From Candidatus Segatella albertsiae (lineage in GTDB: Bacteria > Bacteroidota > Bacteroidia > Bacteroidales > Bacteroidaceae), in the NCBI GenBank assembly GCA_002451555.1, contig DKCU01000140.1, forward strand, positions 1-35,839: DNA of 35,839 bases, given 5' to 3'. Position numbers and translations under genes: made by a program. Within the stretch, counting starts at the first letter, position 1; each line of letters starts with the position of its first letter. This document shows positions 29,517 to 35,839 of this stretch, in pieces. The notes below the pieces were generated by a model. That model saw nothing but the letters and a program-made list of their open reading frames with translations, did not search any database and had not been told where the DNA came from.

Positions 29517-32500
29517 TTATTGGATAATCATCTTCTTGCCATTGACAATGTAGATGCCCTTGCTCAACTTGTTGATGTCGTCAATATTCTTGCCGACCAA
29601 CTGACCGTTGACGTTGTAGATATATCCGTTCTCGATGGACGTGCCCTGAATGTTGTCATCTGCATTGATGAAGTCGATTCCTGTGGTCTCGTCATCCAAA
29701 CTTGTTGGCATCAAGTTGTTGTATGCAGTCTTGGCAGCTGTTGTCAAAGTCTCGTTAGCTCCAGTCATGTAAGCATAGGTTGCACCGATAGGAGCGACTT
29801 TAGTCAAGTGCTTGACTGTGCCGTCATTCTTGGATAGGTAGTAACTACCTTTTGGCATAGACTGATAGTTGTATGAACCTTTCATCATGTATGTAGAGGC
29901 TTCTGAGCCATCTTCGCCCTTATAGCCATAGTCGTTGCAAGGTATGTCTGTAACGGAGGTTGACTCTACGTTTACATTTGTAAATTCAGGATTCTTTACT
30001 TCTTTCGTTGGCTTGATGAGTACAGGAGTTCCAGCGACAATCATCTGATGGTAGTGCTTGAAGAAGTACATCGTACCTCCATGAACAGTACGGTAGTGCA
30101 GTATCTGTGCCTTTGCCTCATCTGTGCCGAAGACTTCCTGTACCTTGCTTGCGCTAACACTAAATGGCAGTACTAATGTTGTCCATCTGTTTGCAGCAAA
30201 TGTACGTTTGAGTGTTACTTTTGCATACTTGCCCGCCTTGATGTCGTTCTTGCCATCTGTTTCAGTCTTACCAGTGTTGATTTCCAAATCACCAGAATAG
30301 TTTTGTGCTGCGTCAGGCTCGAATCCGAATCCACGGATGCCGACCTTAGTCATCCATCCGAAGAAGAAGTAAGTTTTGCCACCCTTCACTTTGAAAGTAT
30401 ATTTCATGTAGGAAGCAGATGGGATGCAGACACCAGTCTTTGCTTTGACAACGTTGTCTGCCTTGTCCTCGCCTTTGTCATCTTTGTTGTTAGGAAGGCC
30501 ATAGCCAGCTACTGCTTTGTGATTGTCATCAGAACCATCGTTCAAATAGACGATAAGCTTAGACAAAGATGTCTCGCTTGTAGCACCCTTTTCAGTAATG
30601 ACCTTGTTGAACATATTGTAGATATTCTCAGTCTGCTTCTTGCTGAAGAGTGTCTGCTTGATACCATTCTGTGTTTCACCATTCTCGGCGAAGTTATCTT
30701 TTTCCACGTCCTTCCACTTGCTGCTCAATGTACCAGAAGCCACGACTTCCTCTGGAGCGATAGCTACGCCAGCCTCGTCGATGAAATATACAGGACGCTT
30801 GCGGAGGAAACGGCTGTTGAAGCATTCCTTGGTTCCGATAGCATCACGATAGTAGAGTGCACCTTCTTGGAAACAATAGATGGTAAGTGTTCCATCCATC
30901 TGTGGCTCAAACTTGGTGTATGCGCCCATGGCAGGGAGACCGAAGGTTGACTTGTGAGTCTGGTAGCCGTCTGCTTCAGTGTTTGCCTTGCTGTGGTTGT
31001 AGAGCACGCCCATCTCATCCTTGGCATCGATGTTTGGGGCGATGGAATAGAATCCTACACCGTCAATGTTGGTTCCACATGAGGCCTCCTTGGATGTATA
31101 GTGATCCCATTGCTGTTTGTTGTCACGTTTGTCGGTCTCTGACGCAAAGCCACCGAACTCAGCCTTGACCCAAGTGGTACTTTCGTCTGTGGACTTGAGC
31201 TCCTGGTGTGTATTGCTAAGAACACCGCCAGGACAGTTGTCTTCGGTTGTTTCCCAAACGTGGAGGTTGTCATTGGTCAAAGTTAATGAAGAACGATCGC
31301 TGATGGAACCATCTTTAGCTTTTACGTAGGCATAGATAACTTTAACTGTACCAGAAACAGTGAAAGGTTCTTTATATGTCTCGCTTTGGTCAGAAGGCAT
31401 CTGTCCATCCGTAGTATAATAGATGGTGAATCCATCTTTTACCTTTCCATTTTCATCCACTACATTCTGAGTGTTACCATCTTTATCTGTGTATGTAGCT
31501 TGGATTCTAATTTTTTCATTTCCAATGTTGTTACGGGTTGTGAATGGGTCTTTTGAATTTCCAATGAAGAATTTAGGAGCATCCAAATCCGTCTTTTGCA
31601 TGTTGTATCGATAGATTACGACATCACTGTAGATACCATCTTTGTAAGCGACAGCTTTGATGCGGGATGATTGAGTGATTGTGATTTTCTTTTGACCATC
31701 ATAGAGGATACCGTTGTCCTTTGTTACATTCGCATCAGCAGAGTTGATGGTGTAATATACCTGAGCGTCTGCAGTGGCAACACTGGCAACGATGGTCAAC
31801 TGGTCATCATCGAAAGAGTAGTAGTTGTCGTTACCCTCGATACCCGGGGTGAGGACAGGGTTTTCTATCTTGACGTAGGTATAAGTGCTCTTTACGACAC
31901 GTGTGCCCAAAGTTTGGGTCGGTTCATCGTAAGATACGGCATAGACGGTATAGACATTGCCGTCGCCAGCCTCAATGTCAGTTTCTATCTTCTGTCCTTT
32001 CTCGATGAATTTTCCTTTATTTTTTATCTCTTCAAAAGTAAGTGTTGTCTGTGTATCAGCCGTACTTGTTGACTTCTCTACGTAGTAGTAAGCAGAATAG
32101 TTGGCATCTGCCTGTACACTACTCTTGAAGGAGATGTGATAATCACTGGTCTCTGGATTAATGGTAGGAGGAGCCATGGTCGTACCATCTACTACCTTGA
32201 CGGTTACATCTGTGGCAGCGGCATAATATCCGCTAGGAGATTCAGCTTCGCCTTTATCATTTACATACGATGTCTTTGGGCTGGTTACATTGATGTGGGT
32301 TGTACCGTTATCTACAGCCTTGATTGTAAATGTTGCAGATAGATAGTCTGTTGCATAAGTTAAATTGCCATCGGTAGTTGCGATATCGTTATCGTTTGAC
32401 TTGATGGTGATAGGGGCGAGAGTTTGTAAGTTAACATAAGTCTTTTTACCATCTTTCATATAGTAGGCAGTCAAAGTGACAGTCTCCTCCTTGTCTTGTC

Positions 32501-33827
32501 CTGTTACGCTAAGACCACTGTAGCTTGGAACTGCTTCAAGTGTTATTGCCTGTCTTGCAGGAATATACCAATAGAAGGCTCTTGCTACTTCGCTACTGAT
32601 GAGTCCGTCAGGGGTAATCTGAACAGCAGATGTCTTGCGAAGATTTTCTTTGGTAGAGAACACACCTGTCGTGGTGTTATCCAATGATACGTTTGCGGCA
32701 TTCAAAATCTGCTGAATGTCGTATGTGTTATCTGTGCTATATTTTGCAATGATTGTGTTGCCATTTTTGCCTGTAGCTGTGCAACTCTCTGTGAGGTCGA
32801 GAATATAATGGCTTTTGTCATACGTAGTGTTGCTGCCTGTATGGGAACTACTTGTTGCTGGTGAGAATTTAAAGTCATTGGCAGTAGGGCGATTGCCATC
32901 TGTCAAAGTGAATTTGTACGTTTTTGTAATTTCATCAGTTGTGACAAGCTTGGCTGATTGGTAAGATCCATCAGTGTTGTATGTAACCTTGAAAATATTA
33001 ATATTTAAGGTTACTTCTTTTCCTACTTCTCCTTCAAGTGCAATACCACGACGATAGATATAGCCGTTTCCTTTTTTTGTGTCTTCTTTTCCGTCTTTCC
33101 AATATTTGTTGGCATCTCCACCTGTCTTTCCATTAAATGTTGGGGCACCATCAAGAGAATAAGTTACAACATAATCGTTGTCAATAGTGCTGTTTGGAAC
33201 AAAACCTTCAACGAGTGATTCTAGTTTGAGAACTTGTCCTGCTGGTAAGGAAGCTCTATCTGTCACTTCGCTATCATCGTTGTACTTCAATAGTTTCACC
33301 CATTCTGTGGGGGTATCATCAGGTTCTGTGCTACTTTCGTCGATAACGAAAGTAACGCTTGTGAGTTTGGTCTTTTTGGTAAAAGAGAAAGTGCATTTCT
33401 TTCCTTTTGTTTCATTGCCTGTTAAATCAACTGTGTTTTCACCTGTTGTAGGAGTTGGGGTGTTCTGTAGTGTTTTTTCATCTAAAGTAACGGTCATGGT
33501 TGTACCACTACTTACTTCTGTTGAAGTGAACTTTACGCTTGCTATTGCCTTGGAGAAGGTGAAGCTTATACTACCTGTTTCACCATTTCCTGCAATGACC
33601 AGAGTCTTGTTGCTTTGTTGTGAACAATTGATTAAACCAACAGAATAACCTCCGATTTCAAAATTTCCTGTGCTAGGATTGTTGGACTTGTTGGATAAAT
33701 CTCCCAACAAACCACCATCTTTTGAAAAATCCAAGGTTATCTCTGCTGCATTGGCAGAAATGTTTGCCCCCCCGACTACTATGAGCCATAGGAGAGTCAT
33801 CAATTTTAGAAAAATTGACCTTTTCAT
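29517..33827 (-). CDS. Giant secreted surface protein with chitobiase/FN3-like repeats and T9SS-like tail
   Basis: A 1436-residue exported protein. Signal peptide about 1-27 ('VVGGANISANAAEI'). It continues as Ser/Thr-rich beta-sandwich modules: an N-terminal domain (about 28-165), several Ig-like or BACON-like segments, and two chitobiase C-terminal-like (CHB_HEX) modules at roughly 660-880 ('QVYYTINSADANVT', 'SRIKAVAYKDGIYSDV'; 'FTIYYTTDGQMPSDQSETY', 'VIYAYVKAKDG'). A C-terminal region follows (about 1210-1436), ending in the sorting-type tail 'YNVNGQLVGKN..KLSKGIYIVNGKKM'. No catalytic motif is recognised. It is probably an adhesin or structural surface protein. Confidence 0.8.
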   Translation of the reverse strand: MKRSIFLKLMTLLWLIVVGGANISANAAEITLDFSKDGGLLGDLSNKSNNPSTGNFEIGGYSVGLINCSQQSNKTLVIAGNGETGSISFTFSKAIASVKFTSTEVSSGTTMTVTLDEKTLQNTPTPTTGENTVDLTGNETKGKKCTFSFTKKTKLTSVTFVIDESSTEPDDTPTEWVKLLKYNDDSEVTDRASLPAGQVLKLESLVEGFVPNSTIDNDYVVTYSLDGAPTFNGKTGGDANKYWKDGKEDTKKGNGYIYRRGIALEGEVGKEVTLNINIFKVTYNTDGSYQSAKLVTTDEITKTYKFTLTDGNRPTANDFKFSPATSSSHTGSNTTYDKSHYILDLTESCTATGKNGNTIIAKYSTDNTYDIQQILNAANVSLDNTTTGVFSTKENLRKTSAVQITPDGLISSEVARAFYWYIPARQAITLEAVPSYSGLSVTGQDKEETVTLTAYYMKDGKKTYVNLQTLAPITIKSNDNDIATTDGNLTYATDYLSATFTIKAVDNGTTHINVTSPKTSYVNDKGEAESPSGYYAAATDVTVKVVDGTTMAPPTINPETSDYHISFKSSVQADANYSAYYYVEKSTSTADTQTTLTFEEIKNKGKFIEKGQKIETDIEAGDGNVYTVYAVSYDEPTQTLGTRVVKSTYTYVKIENPVLTPGIEGNDNYYSFDDDQLTIVASVATADAQVYYTINSADANVTKDNGILYDGQKKITITQSSRIKAVAYKDGIYSDVVIYRYNMQKTDLDAPKFFIGNSKDPFTTRNNIGNEKIRIQATYTDKDGNTQNVVDENGKVKDGFTIYYTTDGQMPSDQSETYKEPFTVSGTVKVIYAYVKAKDGSISDRSSLTLTNDNLHVWETTEDNCPGGVLSNTHQELKSTDESTTWVKAEFGGFASETDKRDNKQQWDHYTSKEASCGTNIDGVGFYSIAPNIDAKDEMGVLYNHSKANTEADGYQTHKSTFGLPAMGAYTKFEPQMDGTLTIYCFQEGALYYRDAIGTKECFNSRFLRKRPVYFIDEAGVAIAPEEVVASGTLSSKWKDVEKDNFAENGETQNGIKQTLFSKKQTENIYNMFNKVITEKGATSETSLSKLIVYLNDGSDDNHKAVAGYGLPNNKDDKGEDKADNVVKAKTGVCIPSASYMKYTFKVKGGKTYFFFGWMTKVGIRGFGFEPDAAQNYSGDLEINTGKTETDGKNDIKAGKYAKVTLKRTFAANRWTTLVLPFSVSASKVQEVFGTDEAKAQILHYRTVHGGTMYFFKHYHQMIVAGTPVLIKPTKEVKNPEFTNVNVESTSVTDIPCNDYGYKGEDGSEASTYMMKGSYNYQSMPKGSYYLSKNDGTVKHLTKVAPIGATYAYMTGANETLTTAAKTAYNNLMPTSLDDETTGIDFINADDNIQGTSIENGYIYNVNGQLVGKNIDDINKLSKGIYIVNGKKMIIQ

Positions 33828-33991
33828 CTTTACTTGATATTTAAGAGTTTATATATTATTTTGTTAAATCTAATTATCTTTTACTACGCCTAAACCTTTT
33901 TCTTTACTTATACCTGGACCTTCTTTTCTTCCAACAATTCGTTAAATCACATCTGTTAGGTTTGGTCAGTTAAGGTCGAACGTATTCTATT
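33828..33991 (-). other. Long (~160-nt) 5' leader of the giant protein gene
   Basis: The predicted transcription start near 33991 leaves about 160 nt before the ATG at 33827. The leader is purine-rich towards the gene (GAAGAAAAGAAGG, GTAAAGAAAAAGG) and shows no strong hairpin or known riboswitch. No gene is seen in 33828-34163, except that the promoter lies at 33998-34028. Confidence 0.45.
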
Positions 33992-33997
33992 GGACTG

Positions 33998-34028
33998 CAA
34001 AATTACTAATAAAACATAAATGAACAAA
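33998..34028 (-). promoter_or_regulatory. Strong primary-sigma promoter for the giant protein/peptide operon
   Basis: On the minus strand TTTG (34025-34028), a 19-nt spacer, then TAATTTTG (33998-34005): both elements match the Bacteroidetes consensus exactly. It is the only good promoter between the thiamine genes and the giant gene. Confidence 0.8.
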
Positions 34029-34163
34029 AAAACTTGCATGATTTTTAAGAAAAAATACGAAAACGTTTGCGAACACAATAGGAATTTTGAGGTTATAGAT
34101 TGTACTAAATGATAAAATATGAATCTGCTGTTTGCGTTTGAAGGACATCTTGTTGTGATAGCA

Positions 34164-34712
34164 TTATATGTATTTCCTCCATACATCTCCAAGAAAGGCA
34201 GCACCTCCAAAGTGCCATGCTTCTAATTGTGGTAGGGCTGACTCAGTGATGCCTCCGAGGGCGATGACTCGCTCGTTGATGATGCCATCTTGGGCAGCTT
34301 GGGTCAGTTGCTCGGGCGTGAAGGCATGGTGGTAGCCTTGCTTGGAGATGCTGTCGAAGATAGGGCTGAGGAAAACGTAGTCGAATTTATTTTGCTTCAA
34401 AGCATCCGTTACTTCTTCCAGGGAATGGCAGGAACGGGAGAGACTGCCCGAAAAATGCTCGGGTGCTTGGTTGTTTCGGCGATTGAGATGGATGCCATGG
34501 AGATGGTATTCCGTGCAAAGGTCGAAGTGGTCGTGCATGACAATCTGAGGATACCATTTTGCAGGTATCTCCTTTAGGAGCCTTTCACATTCTTCTCTAC
34601 TCTCATCGGGCTTGCGGAAGTGGAGTAGGTCGATGCCGGACTCGAATAGTTGGTTGATGTATTCGGCTTCGTTGGGAATGAAATGAGGCAGAGTTATGAC
34701 AATTTTTTTCAT
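34164..34712 (-). CDS. ThiE/TenI family thiamine phosphate synthase-like protein
   Basis: A 182-residue TIM-barrel protein of the ThiE/TenI family, shorter than typical ThiE (about 210). Recognisable positions are 'LLHFRKPDES' (beta2), 'HDHFDLCTEYHLHGIHLNRRN', 'SRSCHSLEEV', 'DYVFLSPIFDSISKQGYH' and the phosphate-binding 'VIALGGITESALPQL'. ThiE joins HMP-PP to thiazole phosphate; TenI isomerises the thiazole. The shortness and non-consensus residues leave both open, including a regulatory form. It lies 49 bp downstream of thiD, supporting a thiamine role. The 3' end is overlapped by a spurious antisense-frame reading only. Confidence 0.75.
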   Translation of the reverse strand: MKKIVITLPHFIPNEAEYINQLFESGIDLLHFRKPDESREECERLLKEIPAKWYPQIVMHDHFDLCTEYHLHGIHLNRRNNQAPEHFSGSLSRSCHSLEEVTDALKQNKFDYVFLSPIFDSISKQGYHHAFTPEQLTQAAQDGIINERVIALGGITESALPQLEAWHFGGAAFLGDVWRKYI

Positions 34713-34761
34713 TGTGTTTGATGTGTTCTTTTGTCTTGTTGTATTATTATAAAAGCAACTT

Positions 34762-35691
34762 TTATTCTTTAGTCATGAGCAATTTCAGAGGGGCATGGAA
34801 GTGGTTGACTGGACCATGTCCTTTACCGATTTCCACATTCTTTCCAGCGTATATCGCATCGGAAAGGTATTTCTTGGCAGATGCTATGGCATTCTCCATC
34901 TTGCTTCCCCGTGCCAGAAAGGAGGTGATGGCGGAAGAAAGCGTGCAACCTGTGCCATGGGTGTTGCGTGTATGGACGGTCTCGCCCTTGTATTTTGTTT
35001 CAAGATAAGTCGTTCCCTCTCTTTCTTCACAAAGGCAATCGGCAGTATTCTTGAAGTCATTCTTCTCGAAGTCATTCTTCTCAAAAAGAAAATCTGTCTT
35101 TTCTTCTCCATCGAAGTGACCGCCCTTGATGAGCACGTTGTCGCATCCCAATTGGATGATTCTTGTCGCAGCCAGTCGGATGTCATCTACGTTTTGAATC
35201 TTCATGCCTGCAAGAATCTCAGCCTCGGGAATGTTGGGGGTGAGCAAGGTAGCGAGGGGGAGCAGTTCTTTGATGAAGAAGTCGAGGGCGTCGGCTTGCA
35301 TGAGTCGGCATCCGCTGGTGGAAACCATCACGGGGTCGATTGTAAGGTAGAATGGATGTTGATGATTTGAGTCCTTAGAGGGAGAATGGGTGCTTGGGGC
35401 ATATTCCTTCAATGTCTCGGCGATGGCATGGATGGTCTCGGCGTCATTGACCATTCCTATCTTGATAGCATCGGGATGGATGTCGTCCATGACGGCCTTG
35501 ATTTGTCCACTTACAATATGTGGCTCTATTTTCTGGATGTCGAATACGCCCGTGGTGTTTTGCACCGTGATGGCGGTGATGGCAGATGCGGCATATACTC
35601 CGAGTGCCGACATCGTCTTAATGTCGGCTTGTATTCCAGCTCCTCCGCAACTGTCAGAGCCAGCGATGGTCAGTGCTGTATAATATCTCAT
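34762..35691 (-). CDS. thiD: Bifunctional hydroxymethylpyrimidine kinase/phosphomethylpyrimidine kinase
   Basis: A 309-residue ribokinase-family enzyme that phosphorylates HMP twice to HMP-PP for thiamine synthesis. Motifs: N-terminal 'IAGSDSCGGAGIQADIKT' (about 10-27), 'IKIGMVNDAETI', 'DPVMVSTSGCRLM', 'LTPNIPEAEIL' and the anion hole/catalytic 'TRNTHGTGCTLSSAI'. It is longer than usual (about 265) because of two inserts: a Ser/Pro/His-rich loop (about residue 98-110, 'THSPSKDSNHQHP') and a repeat-encoded 'FEKNDFEKNDF' near residues 202-212, in the segment before the anion hole. Both keep the frame, so the enzyme is probably active. Confidence 0.93.
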   Translation of the reverse strand: MRYYTALTIAGSDSCGGAGIQADIKTMSALGVYAASAITAITVQNTTGVFDIQKIEPHIVSGQIKAVMDDIHPDAIKIGMVNDAETIHAIAETLKEYAPSTHSPSKDSNHQHPFYLTIDPVMVSTSGCRLMQADALDFFIKELLPLATLLTPNIPEAEILAGMKIQNVDDIRLAATRIIQLGCDNVLIKGGHFDGEEKTDFLFEKNDFEKNDFKNTADCLCEEREGTTYLETKYKGETVHTRNTHGTGCTLSSAITSFLARGSKMENAIASAKKYLSDAIYAGKNVEIGKGHGPVNHFHAPLKLLMTKE

Positions 35692-35743
35692 AGCTTGTTG
35701 CTTGTTTTCTAGTCAAGATTTCGATAAAGTTATAACTTTGCTG

Positions 35744-35751
35744 CAAAGGTA
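35744..35751 (-). promoter_or_regulatory. Predicted -7 element for thiD
   Basis: The minus-strand 'TACCTTTG' fully matches TAnnTTTG. A TTTG lies upstream but only 16 nt away, closer than the usual 19-21. The leader to the ATG at 35691 would be about 45 nt, too short for a TPP riboswitch. The remaining bases to the window end show no gene. Confidence 0.5.
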
Positions 35752-35839
35752 ACCATTTTTGTTGATTCAAATCTCATATTCTATAATTTTTTAAGATTTA
35801 TCTGTTGTTTTGATTATCCGCGAATTCAACAAGCAAGTG

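Noticed and set aside
33956..34210. 84-codon hydrophobic open frame after the ThiE-like gene
   Set aside because: It overlaps the end of the ThiE-like gene and covers the promoter of the giant protein gene; the AT-rich DNA explains the hydrophobic translation.
35692..35839. TPP riboswitch before thiD
   Set aside because: The predicted leader is only about 45 nt and lacks the CUGAGA-type core; nothing matching is visible up to the window end.

Overview
The window comes from a gut-type Bacteroidales chromosome, most likely Prevotella/Segatella. The evidence is the SusC/SusD pair with a FecR anti-sigma factor, Bacteroidetes-only families (DUF6048, DUF6452, DUF4199, DUF4105/Lnb-like, FISUMP lipoproteins), promoters of the form TTTG-N19-21-TAnnTTTG, start sites with A-rich leaders instead of Shine-Dalgarno sequences, and T9SS-like C-terminal tails ending in 'KGIYIVNGKK'. 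Every protein gene except one ECF sigma factor lies on the minus strand.

Layout, left to right. (1) 1-10300 is a housekeeping block read right to left: DUF4199 membrane protein, GT2 glycosyltransferase, DUF6452 lipoprotein, DUF6048 outer-membrane-like protein (the last three overlap), ApbE flavin transferase, a Crp-type regulator, Dcp-like M3 peptidase, dCMP deaminase, S41 C-terminal processing protease and 5-formyl-THF cyclo-ligase. The block is flanked by copies of one dispersed palindromic repeat family. (2) 10309-10600 holds a short RNA transcription unit: promoter, SRP (4.5S) RNA, tRNA-Thr(UGU), terminator. (3) 10695-24226 is a nutrient-uptake locus. FecR, SusC with an STN signalling domain, SusD, a metallopeptidase-like lipoprotein lacking HExxH, a FISUMP lipoprotein, a DUF4105/Lnb-like protein, a secreted repeat protein and two TlpA-type thioredoxins run leftwards. 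The only ECF sigma factor runs towards them from the far end, so sigma and anti-sigma are about 12 kb apart and the two transcripts meet at a hairpin. (4) 24344-28690 contains a MITE-like terminator, mutS2, and an AAA/DUF4143 ATPase whose promoter carries three 33-bp-spaced iterons and a palindrome. (5) 28778-29066 is a MITE-like element with about 44-bp inverted ends. (6) 29129-34028 is a two-gene unit: a 1436-residue secreted protein and a 67-residue peptide, with a strong promoter, a leader of about 160 nt and a terminator. (7) 34164-35751 carries thiD and a ThiE/TenI-family gene.

Region 3 reads as one regulated surface system: SusC/SusD bind and import a ligand, the STN domain signals to FecR and the sigma factor, and the lipoproteins and thioredoxins act on the cargo or on the surface proteins. 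The substrate cannot be read from sequence; peptide or protein use is only an inference from the thioredoxins and the peptidase-like lipoprotein. A second theme is short tandem repeats: in-frame in at least four conserved enzymes, and as three-copy arrays in several gene gaps.
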